Origin: Bacillota bacterium
GTDB taxonomy: Bacteria > Bacillota > Clostridia > Oscillospirales > Ruminococcaceae
DNA: 33,008 nt
Direction of reading: 5' to 3'
Assembly: GCA_023391005.1 (NCBI GenBank)
Contig: JAEWBS010000118.1
Coordinates: 1-33,008 of the forward strand
Positions 20,984-28,557 of the stretch are shown here, piece after piece. Every line of letters starts with the position of its first letter. Position 1 is the stretch's first letter. A program made the position numbers and the translations under genes. The notes beneath the pieces are model-generated. The model had not been told where the DNA came from. It saw nothing but the letters and a program-made list of their open reading frames with translations, and did no database searches.

Positions 20984-21817
20984 TTGAAAAGATTTACCGT
21001 TGGCGTTATACAGGTCGATTCGCAGGATGACAAGCAAAAAAATCTCGCTGATGCAGCGGGCTATATCGCAGAGGCTGCCGCGCGCGGCGCCAAGCTGATT
21101 TGTATGCCGGAAAGTGTTAACTACGTCGGGCCGGACAACAAAGGAAACGCCGAGGAGGTCCCCGGCGGCGAGAGCTTTCAGTTTTTTGCCGCGCAGGCGC
21201 AAAAGTATGACGTCTGGCTGCATTGCGGCAGCATCTATGAAAAGCATGCCGACGACGCGCGTCCCCCCTACAACTGCACGATGGTGATTAATCCGGCGGG
21301 CGAGCTGGTGGCGCGATACCGCAAGGCGCATCCCTTTGACGTGGTGATTGAAAACGGCCCCTCGGTCCGGGAATCGGACCGTATTTCTCCCGGGGACGCG
21401 CTTGTCACCGTCGATACCGGAGAGGTCGGGCATTTGGGCCTGTCGATTTGTTACGATATGCGCTTTGGCGAGATGTACCGCATCATGGCGCTGGAGGGCG
21501 CGCAGATATTGCTTTGCCCCGCCGATTTTACGCTGAACACCGGCAAGGATCATTGGGAGGCCATTCTGCGCACACGCGCCATTGAAAACAGCTGCTACGT
21601 TATTGCGCCCGCGCAAATTGGCATCAAGCCGAAGTTTCAGGCGTACGGCAACTCGTTGGTGATTGATCCGTGGGGCAATGTGATCGCTCGCGCCTCCAAT
21701 CGCCCCGGCGTCTTGACAGCGGAGATTGACCTCGACTATGTGACGGCTGTACGCAGACAGCTTTTCACGCTGGAAAATCGACGCACCGATCTCTATACCT
21801 TGGCAAGAACCAAGTAA
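20984..21817 (+). CDS. Carbon-nitrogen hydrolase, nitrilase/omega-amidase (Nit2)-like
   Basis: 277 residues, TTG start at 20984, about 10 nt after AAAAAGGAG. The nitrilase-superfamily triad is complete: Glu43 in CMPESVNY, Lys114 in RYRKAHPFDV, Cys156 in LSICYDMRFGE. The overall pattern, including PYNCTMVINPAGELVARYRK and SPGDALVTVDTGEVGHLG, resembles NIT1/NIT2-type amidases that hydrolyse 2-oxoglutaramate, 2-oxosuccinamate or deaminated glutathione to the acid plus ammonia. It starts 28 nt after the carrier and is probably cotranscribed, supporting a pathway in which an imported amide is converted to a dicarboxylate. Confidence 0.88.
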   Translation: MKRFTVGVIQVDSQDDKQKNLADAAGYIAEAAARGAKLICMPESVNYVGPDNKGNAEEVPGGESFQFFAAQAQKYDVWLHCGSIYEKHADDARPPYNCTMVINPAGELVARYRKAHPFDVVIENGPSVRESDRISPGDALVTVDTGEVGHLGLSICYDMRFGEMYRIMALEGAQILLCPADFTLNTGKDHWEAILRTRAIENSCYVIAPAQIGIKPKFQAYGNSLVIDPWGNVIARASNRPGVLTAEIDLDYVTAVRRQLFTLENRRTDLYTLARTK

Positions 21818-21836
21818 AAAGCGCGCATCGGGCATT

Positions 21837-21872
21837 GTTTAAGGGGCTGGCGGATTTGCCAGCCCCTTAAAC
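21837..21872 (+). terminator. Stem-loop after the amidase gene
   Basis: A perfect 15-bp stem (21837-21851 with 21858-21872) with loop GGATTT. No T-run follows, so it may be an inefficient terminator or a 3' stabiliser. A smaller ACCCC/GGGGT hairpin follows at 21879-21896. Confidence 0.65.
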
Positions 21873-21945
21873 CGAAATACCCCAAAGCGAAGGGGTGGAC
21901 GATCGAATTTCATCTATATCGGGACAGTAAAGGAAAAGAGAGCGT

Positions 21946-22779
21946 ATGAATCATAAAAAGGCGATTCTTCTGACCTGCATAACGGCGCTGATGTGGAGCT
22001 TGGCGGGTCTTAATATCAAGATGATCGCATGGACGCCTTACGCCATCGCGGGGGGACGTAGCCTGATTGCGCTGCTGTTGCTGACCCCGTTGGTGCTTAA
22101 CGGCCAAAAAGGGATGGTCAATCGACATACCATCGGCGGCGCGCTTTGCTATGCCGCCTTTAACTACTGCTTTGTCGCCTCTACCAAGCTGACGACCGCC
22201 GCAAACGCCATTATGCTGCAATATACGGCGCCAATTTATGTGGCGCTGCTTTCATGGGTCTTTTTAAAGGAGCGCGTCACCAAGGCCGACCTTATCAGCA
22301 TGACCTTTGTTTTTGGCGGCATGCTGTTATTTTTCATGGATCAGGCCGGGGGCGGCAGCGCCGTCGGCGATGGCGTCGCGGTATTTAATGGCATCACTTT
22401 TGCGGGGCTTTCAATCTTTTTGCGACTGCAAAAGGCGGGAAGCCCTGTTATGTCAATGTACATTGGCAACGCCATCGCGGCGGTTGTCGGCATTCCATTT
22501 ATCATACAGGCAGGTATGCCCGACAAAAACAGCCTGTTCTTTTTGCTTATTCACGGCGGTATGGTAGCGCTTTCGTATGTCTTATACGCTAAAGCAAGCA
22601 CAGGACTTTCGGCGCTGGAGACGGTTATTATTCCGATCATCGATCCGATCATGAATCCTGTGTGGGTTTTTCTGACGCTAAGAGAAAAACCGGGCGCCCT
22701 AAGCCTTCTCGGCGCGGCCGTTGTATTGTGTTCGGTGACGCTGCGGGTCACTTGGGGCATCCGAAAAGACAATGCATAA
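21946..22779 (+). CDS. DMT-superfamily transporter, EamA family
   Basis: 277 residues with ten predicted membrane segments arranged as two EamA repeats. The second begins near residue 145 (VFNGITFAGLSIFLRLQKAG). Typical motifs are ITALMWSLAGLNIKMI and the paired YTAPIYVALLSWVFLKERVTK and ETVIIPIIDPIMNPVWVFLTLREKP. EamA carriers export amino acids or other metabolites, or import nucleobases or sugars, so direction and substrate are unknown. RBS AAGGAAAAGAGAG precedes the ATG. A hairpin separates it from the amidase, so it may have independent or partial read-through transcription. Confidence 0.88.
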   Translation: MNHKKAILLTCITALMWSLAGLNIKMIAWTPYAIAGGRSLIALLLLTPLVLNGQKGMVNRHTIGGALCYAAFNYCFVASTKLTTAANAIMLQYTAPIYVALLSWVFLKERVTKADLISMTFVFGGMLLFFMDQAGGGSAVGDGVAVFNGITFAGLSIFLRLQKAGSPVMSMYIGNAIAAVVGIPFIIQAGMPDKNSLFFLLIHGGMVALSYVLYAKASTGLSALETVIIPIIDPIMNPVWVFLTLREKPGALSLLGAAVVLCSVTLRVTWGIRKDNA

Positions 22780-22797
22780 AGGCCTTGTGGCTAAACA

Positions 22798-22853
22798 ACG
22801 GCAGAAAACCTGAACTTATCTTTTAGAAAGTCCGATTTTCTGCCGTGTTTTTG
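22798..22853 (+). terminator. Terminator between the convergent DMT and PatB genes
   Basis: ACGGCAGAAAA (22798-22808) pairs with TTTTCTGCCGT (22836-22846) around a long loop, followed by GTTTTTG. It lies between convergent genes and could act in both directions. Confidence 0.7.
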
Positions 22854-22921
22854 ACGCGCAACCATTGTAAAATAAAAAGTTTAGGGTAATTGTCCTGTTC
22901 GTGGGGACATGCGGCGCAGGG

Positions 22922-24100
22922 CTACAGCGCATCCACCGCTTTTTTCAGTCGTTGCATGGCATCCTGCAACGTTTCGCGCCGGCAGGCGATATTAATGCGC
23001 TGAAAAGATTCGCCGCCTGCGCCGAACATCGTTCCGCCGTCCAGCCACAGTCCTGCCTGATGTGTCATCAGGTTGTCGAGCGCCCGGTCGGTCAGCCCCA
23101 GCGCCGAGCAGTCCAGCCAGATTAGATAGGTGCCCTCCGGCTCAACCAGCCGAACCTGCGGCAGGTGTTCAGCCAAAAAATGCCGAACAAAGGCCAGATT
23201 GCCCGACAGGTATGTCTTTAATGCGTCCAGCCATTCGGCCCCCTGCGCATAAGCGGCCCGGCAGGCGACCAGCCCCATCACATTGGGCTGGCTGTAGCCA
23301 ACCCGGTTGATTGCCTTGCGCAGACGGCGGCGGAGATCGGCATTGGGCACAAAGATATTAGAAATTTGAAGACCCGCCAGATTAAAGGTCTTGGACGGCG
23401 CCGTACAGGTGACCGATATATCGGCAAACGCGGGTTTAAGATTGGCAAAGACCAAGTGGCGGTGACCGGGGTAAACAAAATCGGCGTGGATTTCGTCTGA
23501 GACGACATAAACGCCATGCTTAACGCAGATATCGCCCATGGCGGTCAGTTCAGCCTCGGCCCAGACGCGGCCCACCGGGTTGTGCGGGCTGCACAGTATA
23601 AACAACTTAACGCCGTGCGTGACAATCTGCCGCTCAAAATCAGCCAAGTCCACACTGTACTTACCGTCGTTATACACCAGCTGATTTAGTACCAGCCTGC
23701 GGTTGTTTTCCAGTATCGACTCGCTGAAGGGGTAGTAAACCGGCGGCTGAATCAGCACCGCGTCACCCTCGCGCGTCAGCGCGCGGATGGCGGCGCAGAG
23801 CGCAAACACCACACCGGGTGTTTTAATCAGCCACTCAGGCCGGGTCTGCCAGCCGAAGCGCTCGGAATACCAACGTGACAGCGCGTTGAAATAGCTGTCG
23901 TTCGCCGCGTCGCTGTAACCAAAGATACCATGCGCGGCCCGGTCCGCCAGTGCCTGCCGCACGGCGGGGGGCGCTGCAAAATCCATGTCCGCTACCCAAA
24001 GCGGCAGAATATTGGCGGGCATGCCGCGTTTTTGCGCAAAGTCATATTTTAAGCTGTCGGTGTTGCGTCGGTCGATCATTTCATCAAAATTAATGGGCAT
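22922..24100 (-). CDS. patB: PLP-dependent C-S lyase/aminotransferase, MalY/PatB family
   Basis: 392 residues. The fold-type I aminotransferase pattern is clear: ILPLWVADMDFAAPPAV (residues 31-47, the MalY/PatB hallmark), SPHNPVGRVW (171-180), SDEIHADFVYPGH and the PLP lysine in APSKTFNLAGLQ (K237). Family members are cystathionine beta-lyases that release homocysteine, pyruvate and ammonia. The start overlaps the end of the upstream gamma-synthase-like gene by 11 nt, so the two are translationally coupled and probably carry out consecutive trans-sulfuration steps or Cys/Met breakdown. Terminator is shared with the convergent transporter gene. Confidence 0.92.
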   Translation of the reverse strand: MPINFDEMIDRRNTDSLKYDFAQKRGMPANILPLWVADMDFAAPPAVRQALADRAAHGIFGYSDAANDSYFNALSRWYSERFGWQTRPEWLIKTPGVVFALCAAIRALTREGDAVLIQPPVYYPFSESILENNRRLVLNQLVYNDGKYSVDLADFERQIVTHGVKLFILCSPHNPVGRVWAEAELTAMGDICVKHGVYVVSDEIHADFVYPGHRHLVFANLKPAFADISVTCTAPSKTFNLAGLQISNIFVPNADLRRRLRKAINRVGYSQPNVMGLVACRAAYAQGAEWLDALKTYLSGNLAFVRHFLAEHLPQVRLVEPEGTYLIWLDCSALGLTDRALDNLMTHQAGLWLDGGTMFGAGGESFQRINIACRRETLQDAMQRLKKAVDAL

Positions 24101-25241
24101 CCTGTGTTCCTCCCAACGCCTGTTTTAAATCTTCAATCAGATCCTCGGCTGCCTCCAGTCCGACCGACAGGCGCAGCAGCCGGTCGGTGATGCCCTTGGC
24201 TTCTCGCTCGGCTTGCGGCACGTCGGCATGGGTTTGCAGCATGGGGAAGGTCATCAGGCTTTCAACGCCGCCTAGACTTTCGGCATACTGAATGACCCGC
24301 ACCCGTTCCAAGAGTGTCAGCGCCGTCTCGGCGGTGTCGGTTTCAAACGACAGCATTGCGCCGAAGCCGGTCGCCTGCGCTTTAGATATGGCATAGCCCG
24401 GATGGGACGGCAGCCCGGGGTAATAGACCTGCTTGACCTGCGGCTGCTGTTGCAGCCAGACGGCTATTTTGGCGGCGTTTTGCTGCTGCCGTTCCAGCCT
24501 GACCGGCAGCGTCTTAATGCCCCGAATCAGCAGCCAGCTGTCAAACGGGGAAAGACAGGCCCCCGTGGTCTTGTAGATGAAGCGCAACCGTTCGGCTATG
24601 CCGGCATCGGCCGCGACAAGAAAGCCGGCCAGCGTGTCGTTGTGCCCCCCGAGATATTTCGTCCCGCTGTGTACGACTATATCGGCCCCCAACTGCAAAG
24701 GTTTTTGAAAGAGGGGCGTCAAAAAGGTGTTGTCGACAATTAAAAGCAGGCCGTGCGCCTTACAAATTTGGGCGATGGCGGCGATATCGGTTACCTGCAT
24801 CATCGGGTTGGTGGGCGTTTCGATAAACACCGCCTTTGTTTCCGAGCGGATTTTCTGCGCCACCTGTTCCGGTAACGCTGTGTCCACCGCGTCGAATAAA
24901 AGGCCGTTTTTCATCGAAATATGATGGAACAACCGATGCGAACCGCCATAAAGATCATCGGAGCAGACAATGTGATCGCCGGGCGAAAACAGCTCCATCA
25001 CGGCCGTGATAGCGGCCATGCCGGTCGAAAAGGCCAGCGCGTCGCAGCCGCCCTCCAGCTTGGCGACGGTCGTTTCAAGATGCTCGCGGGTCGGGTTTTG
25101 CGCCCGCGAATAATCGTAGCCGGTGCTTTGGCCCACCGCCGGATGCACAAAGGTCGCGGATTGAAAAATCGGGACGCTGACCGCGCCCGTCCGGTCATAT
25201 TTAGTCGTACTGCCATGAATACATAACGTGTTAAAATCCAT
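24090..25241 (-). CDS. metB: Cys/Met metabolism PLP enzyme, cystathionine gamma-synthase/lyase type
   Basis: 383 residues from ATG 25241 (MDFNTLCIHGST), which has AGGAGA 7 nt upstream. A longer frame to 25283 lacks an RBS. The family motifs are YDYSRAQNPTREHLE (41-55), FSTGMAAITAVM, SDDLYGGSHRLF, VFIETPTNPMMQVTDI, IVDNTFLTPLFQKPL and the PLP lysine in VVHSGTKYLGGHND (K195). The ending SVGLEAAEDLIEDLKQAL is standard. With the downstream C-S lyase it would form a cystathionine route (O-acylhomoserine plus cysteine to homocysteine). Gamma-lyase or O-acetylhomoserine sulfhydrylase activity cannot be excluded. Confidence 0.88.
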   Translation of the reverse strand: MDFNTLCIHGSTTKYDRTGAVSVPIFQSATFVHPAVGQSTGYDYSRAQNPTREHLETTVAKLEGGCDALAFSTGMAAITAVMELFSPGDHIVCSDDLYGGSHRLFHHISMKNGLLFDAVDTALPEQVAQKIRSETKAVFIETPTNPMMQVTDIAAIAQICKAHGLLLIVDNTFLTPLFQKPLQLGADIVVHSGTKYLGGHNDTLAGFLVAADAGIAERLRFIYKTTGACLSPFDSWLLIRGIKTLPVRLERQQQNAAKIAVWLQQQPQVKQVYYPGLPSHPGYAISKAQATGFGAMLSFETDTAETALTLLERVRVIQYAESLGGVESLMTFPMLQTHADVPQAEREAKGITDRLLRLSVGLEAAEDLIEDLKQALGGTQDAH

Positions 25242-25325
25242 CGTTTTCTCCTGTTCTGCTGCGGTATACTGGATGCAAGACATCGTCGCCTATCCCGCTC
25301 TGTGTTTAATAAGGCCGGGTGCTAT

Positions 25326-25382
25326 ACCGTGCGCACCGCTGCCCAAAGGTGATAGCCCTGCACGGTCAGGTATACCTATCAC
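25326..25382 (-). promoter_or_regulatory. Structured leader of the sulfur amino acid operon (possible riboswitch)
   Basis: Within the roughly 165-nt leader, two perfect 7-bp complementary pairs are interleaved. In RNA order they run GTGATAG (25382-25376), ACCGTGC (25366-25360), CTATCAC (25355-25349), GCACGGT (25332-25326). The A-B-A'-B' order is that of an H-type pseudoknot or two mutually exclusive helices. Further on, GGTGC/GCACC can form a third helix overlapping the last arm. It does not match the SAM-I box, T-box or other leaders I can recognise. Confidence 0.4.
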
Positions 25383-25412
25383 TGTTTTTCATATATAATT
25401 AATATGTTTTAT

Positions 25413-25441
25413 ATGATAAAGAAAACAGGCGGATTTGTCAA
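25413..25441 (-). promoter_or_regulatory. Promoter of the metB-patB operon
   Basis: On the minus strand TTGACA (25441-25436), a 17-bp spacer and TATCAT (25418-25413) form a near-consensus promoter with predicted start near 25406. Confidence 0.8.
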
Positions 25442-25538
25442 TACGATCTGTTTCTTCAGTAGACATTTTATGATATAAACCACCATAAATTTGCCGTTAT
25501 TATTTTTAGAAAACAACTGGTCAAATAGTCATCAATTC

Positions 25539-25547
25539 TGATATAAT
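25539..25547 (+). promoter_or_regulatory. Extended -10 promoter for the TcdA-like gene
   Basis: TGATATAAT is a perfect extended -10 (TGnTATAAT). A TGGTCA at 25518-25523 is a weak -35 with an 18-bp spacer. Predicted start is near 25554, leaving a leader of about 190 nt. Confidence 0.65.
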
Positions 25548-25611
25548 ACTATTCACATATGAATTCATGTAGATTCTTGTGATTTTACACATCCTCAAAT
25601 GATATGGACAT

Positions 25612-25695
25612 GCCAAAGGTGGCGTCGGCTTTATTGTACCGACCCTGCCGCGACTAGTATCACCCCGAGAAAGCAAAGCCTATCCTGGCCGGGGT
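25612..25695 (+). promoter_or_regulatory. Structured 5' leader of the TcdA-like gene
   Basis: Three successive hairpins lie in the leader: GCCA-AAGG-TGGC (25612-25623), GTCGG...CCGAC (25624-25643) and ACCCCG...CGGGGT (25662-25695). A CAGA...TCTG pair follows close to the RBS. I cannot match it to a known riboswitch. No T-box, TPP or Moco signature was recognised. Confidence 0.35.
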
Positions 25696-25741
25696 ATCCG
25701 CCGTATCAGAGCTTTTACTCTATCTGAAAGGAACACGATTC

Positions 25742-26509
25742 ATGTTAAACGAATTTGCAAGAACCGAGCTGCTGCTTGGGCGTGCGGCGATGGAGAAGCT
25801 CCAACGCGCCCGTGTGGCCGTATTTGGCTTAGGCGGCGTCGGTTCTTATGCCGCTGAGGCGCTTGTGCGCGCCGGCATCGGCGCTCTTGATGTGGTTGAC
25901 GACGACCGCATCTGTCTGACCAATATCAACCGCCAGCTGCTGGCCACGCATAAAACCGTCGGAAAAAATAAAACCGATGTCCTCACTGATCGGATACACG
26001 ACATAAACCCTGCTTGCAATGTTCTGCCGCACGGTTGCTTTTATAACGAAGAAACCGCCGCCTGCTTCGATTTTTCAGAGTATGATTATATCGTAGACGC
26101 AATTGATACCGTATCCTCCAAGCTGACGCTGATCGAACGCGCCAAAGCGGCGGGAACGCCCGTTATCAGCTGCATGGGGGTGGGCAACAAGCTCAACCCC
26201 ACCGACCTGACGGTTGCGGATATCTACGAAACCTCGTACTGCCCGCTTTCAAGGGTGATGCGGTATGAGCTGAGAAAACGCGGCATCACATCGCTCAAGG
26301 TGGTCTACTCCAAGGAGCCCGCCATCACGCCGATGGAAACAGAGGCGCTCAGCTGCAAATTTCATTGCGTCTGTCCACCCGGAACGCAGCGCAAGTGCGC
26401 AATCCGTCGGCAGGTACCCGGCAGCGTTTCGTTCGTACCGCCTGTGGCGGGCTTCATATTGGCATCTGAGGTGGTCAAGGATTTGGTTGGCCTTAGTGCA
26501 TCGCGATAG
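25742..26509 (+). CDS. tcdA: tRNA threonylcarbamoyladenosine dehydratase, TcdA (ThiF/MoeB/HesA family)
   Basis: 255 residues. It is an E1-like ATP-dependent enzyme that in TcdA cyclises t6A37 to ct6A in ANN-decoding tRNAs. Motifs are the nucleotide-binding VFGLGGVGSYAAEALVRAG (29-47), then VVDDDRICLTNINRQLLATH (58-77, the D-x-D...TNxNRQ block). DYIVDAIDTVSSKLTLI, ISCMGVGNKLNPT and the ending PPVAGFILASEVVKDLVG follow. Start ATG 25742 has AAAGGA upstream. Length and the lack of a ThiF-type rhodanese tail favour TcdA over ThiF or MoeB, and no thiamine or molybdopterin genes lie nearby. Terminator follows. Confidence 0.88.
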   Translation: MLNEFARTELLLGRAAMEKLQRARVAVFGLGGVGSYAAEALVRAGIGALDVVDDDRICLTNINRQLLATHKTVGKNKTDVLTDRIHDINPACNVLPHGCFYNEETAACFDFSEYDYIVDAIDTVSSKLTLIERAKAAGTPVISCMGVGNKLNPTDLTVADIYETSYCPLSRVMRYELRKRGITSLKVVYSKEPAITPMETEALSCKFHCVCPPGTQRKCAIRRQVPGSVSFVPPVAGFILASEVVKDLVGLSASR

Positions 26510-26533
26510 GATAATAAAAGCATCCGCATTCAT

Positions 26534-26580
26534 AGCCGCGCCCCTATGTCGTTTAGACGGTGGGGGCGCGGCTGTTTGTA
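26534..26580 (+). terminator. Terminator of the TcdA-like gene
   Basis: AGCCGCGCCCC (26534-26544) pairs perfectly with GGGGCGCGGCT (26563-26573), followed by GTTTGTA. Strong stem, weak T-run. Confidence 0.8.
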
Positions 26581-26747
26581 TTCTAAAGCAAGCGAAAGTG
26601 TGGTTCGCCATCTTGCAAAACCCATAATATGGACCTGCCAGGCGCATCATAAAACACCATTTGAGTTGAAAATTGATTTATTTGTATGAACAGGGGATCA
26701 AACCGACAAGGCCGTTTGTCAATTTGTACAATAATCGGCAGAAGTAA
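26581..26747. other. Intergenic stretch, nothing recognised
   Basis: No ORF with an RBS, no strong repeat. The minus-strand frame here is antisense to tcdA's end. Confidence 0.4.
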
Positions 26748-26776
26748 TTGACTTTTTCAAATTCGTATAATACAAT
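26748..26776 (+). promoter_or_regulatory. Promoter of the ABC transporter operon
   Basis: TTGACT (26748-26753), a 17-bp spacer and TACAAT (26771-26776). Start is predicted near 26783, about 120 nt before the ATPase gene. Confidence 0.65.
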
Positions 26777-26830
26777 GTGTCAAACAATTCATATTTATCA
26801 TATATAAATACTATGTTAATATGAGGCGTC

Positions 26831-26886
26831 TCAGAAAACCACATCGCAAAAGTATCACTTTGTCACCGCGTTTCTGACGGAGAAAC
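26831..26886 (+). promoter_or_regulatory. Competing stem pairs in the ABC operon leader
   Basis: TCAGAAA (26831-26837) can pair with TTTCTGA (26871-26877), while the overlapping GTTTCT (26870-26875) can pair with AGAAAC (26881-26886), which lies just before the AAAGGGGG Shine-Dalgarno (26891-26898). The two are mutually exclusive, a pattern compatible with translational control, though the pairs are short. Confidence 0.3.
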
Positions 26887-26904
26887 TTTTAAAGGGGGAT
26901 CGTC

Positions 26905-27657
26905 ATGATTCATATACAAAATCTGCACAAGTCCTTTAACGGCAAAGAAATTCTCAGGGGCATTGATTTGACCGTGGAAAAGGGCGACGTCGTCGCCATT
27001 ATCGGCTCGAGCGGCACCGGAAAGACCACGCTGCTGCGATGTATCAATTGCTTGGAGAAGGGTAGTCAGGGCGTTATCACCGTCGGCGGTGTCGATTATG
27101 ACTTTCAAAAACCGTCCAAAAAGAAAATACTCGCCCTACGCCGCAAAACCGCTATGGTATTTCAGCACTACAACCTGTTTCGGCATAAAACCGCGCTTGA
27201 AAACGTCATGGAAGGACTTGTCACTGTGCAGAAGCTGCCGGTTGCCGAGGCTGCCGCCATTGCCGCGGAGCAGCTTGAAAAGGTGGGACTTGGCGACCGG
27301 GCCGATGCGTTACCGCATCAGCTTTCAGGCGGGCAGCAGCAGCGGGTCGGCATTGCCAGAGCGTTGGCGCTGCGCCCCGATGTGATTCTGTTTGACGAAC
27401 CCACCTCGTCGCTCGACCCCGAGCTTGTCGGAGAGGTGCTCGCCGTCATGAAGCAGGTTGCCGAAAGCGGGATCACCATGCTGGTTGTGACCCATGAGAT
27501 GAACTTTGCGCAGAACATCGCTAACAAGGTTGTTTTTATGGAAGATGGCCGCATCGTGGAGCAAGGCCCCCCGCGCGAGGTATTTACGAACCCGAAGGAG
27601 CCCGCCACCCGACGCTTTTTAGACTGCATTTATCGGCCTTTTGTCTATCAAATATAA
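26905..27657 (+). CDS. Polar amino acid ABC transporter ATP-binding protein (GlnQ-like)
   Basis: 250 residues with a complete ABC core: Walker A GSSGTGKTT (34-42), Q-loop MVFQHYNLF, signature LSGGQQQRVGIARAL (140-154), Walker B ILFDEPTSSLD (161-171) and H-loop VVTHEM (H197). Sequence style (IHIQNLHKSFNGKEILRGID, FARDGRIVEQGPP-like GRIVEQGPPREVF) matches the polar amino acid uptake family. It powers the two permeases and binding protein encoded just downstream. RBS AAAGGGGG is very strong. Confidence 0.95.
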   Translation: MIHIQNLHKSFNGKEILRGIDLTVEKGDVVAIIGSSGTGKTTLLRCINCLEKGSQGVITVGGVDYDFQKPSKKKILALRRKTAMVFQHYNLFRHKTALENVMEGLVTVQKLPVAEAAAIAAEQLEKVGLGDRADALPHQLSGGQQQRVGIARALALRPDVILFDEPTSSLDPELVGEVLAVMKQVAESGITMLVVTHEMNFAQNIANKVVFMEDGRIVEQGPPREVFTNPKEPATRRFLDCIYRPFVYQI

Positions 27658-27678
27658 ATTTAAGAAAGAGTGATTGTT

Positions 27679-28524
27679 ATGAAAAACAGATTCTTCGCAT
27701 CGGTTCTCGCTTTTGGTATAATCTCGGCTGCTTTGTCCGGCTGCGGCGGCTCCGGTGCTTCCTCGGGCACGGCGCCCGTTTCTTCGGATGGGGCCGAGAC
27801 CAAAAAGGTCAATGTTGCGCTTGAATCCGGATCAAAGCCCCTGAGCTTTGAGGATGAGAAGGGCAACAAGGTCGGTTATGAGGTCGACGTTCTTGCGGCG
27901 GTTGACGCGCTGATTCCTGATTACGACTTCAATCTAGAGTTTGTTGAGAGCGATGCAACGGCCATCGGCCTTGATACCGGCAAATATGCCCTAATCGGCG
28001 GCGGCCTTTATAAGACAAAGGAACGCGAGGAGAAATATTTGTTACCCGACGCGATCAACGGCGTCAGTCTGATCAACATCTATGTGCATGAGGATGATAA
28101 CAGCATTAAGAGCATCGACGACCTTGTCGGGAAAAATCTGGTGCCCTCCACCCCGAACGGCGGCATTTACAATCTGCTCACCGGTTACAACGCCGAGCAT
28201 CCAAACGCGCAGATTACCATTACCACCGCCGAGGGCGTGTCGGTGGCCGACCGCTTCGCTTCAGTAGACGCCGGACAGTATGACGCACTGATTCTGCCTA
28301 ACAATCTGGGCTTTAACGAGATCAAGGCGCAGCTGGGCCTGAAGGTCAAAGCGGTTGAAACGCCGGTCGCGATCAACGGCACCTATTTCGCACTTTCTAA
28401 GGATCAGGCCGACCTTGCCCAAAAGGTGGAGGAAGCGCTCAAGACGCTGCGTGAGAACGGGACGCTTTCTCAGCTCTCGGTCAAGTGGTACGGCGAGGAT
28501 ACCATCCAATATTTCAAAGGCTAA
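27679..28524 (+). CDS. ABC transporter amino-acid-type substrate-binding lipoprotein
   Basis: 281 residues; ATG 27679 chosen with AAGAAAGAG 8 nt upstream rather than the GTG at 27670. Lipobox LSGC puts the lipidated Cys at residue 22. The mature domain shows family 3 (SBP_bac_3) patterns: KVNVALESGSKPLSFEDEKG, VGYEVDVLAAVDALIPDYDFNLEFVE, SIDDLVGKNLVPSTPNGG and YFALSKDQADLAQKVEEALKTLRENGTLSQLSVKWYGED, read in parts. It delivers an amino-acid-like ligand to the permease pair downstream. The family is broad, so the specific ligand is unknown. Confidence 0.93.
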   Translation: MKNRFFASVLAFGIISAALSGCGGSGASSGTAPVSSDGAETKKVNVALESGSKPLSFEDEKGNKVGYEVDVLAAVDALIPDYDFNLEFVESDATAIGLDTGKYALIGGGLYKTKEREEKYLLPDAINGVSLINIYVHEDDNSIKSIDDLVGKNLVPSTPNGGIYNLLTGYNAEHPNAQITITTAEGVSVADRFASVDAGQYDALILPNNLGFNEIKAQLGLKVKAVETPVAINGTYFALSKDQADLAQKVEEALKTLRENGTLSQLSVKWYGEDTIQYFKG

Positions 28525-28557
28525 AGCCGCCGTAATACATTAAAAGGAGGAACGCCC

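Noticed and set aside
20963..21835. Long minus-strand ORF (290 codons) opposite the amidase
   Set aside because: The plus strand encodes a complete nitrilase triad; the reverse frame shows no family pattern.
25284..25406. SAM-I (S-box) riboswitch or T-box before metB
   Set aside because: Neither the conserved S-box junction sequences nor the T-box AGGGTGGNACCGCG element can be found; only unassigned pairings remain.
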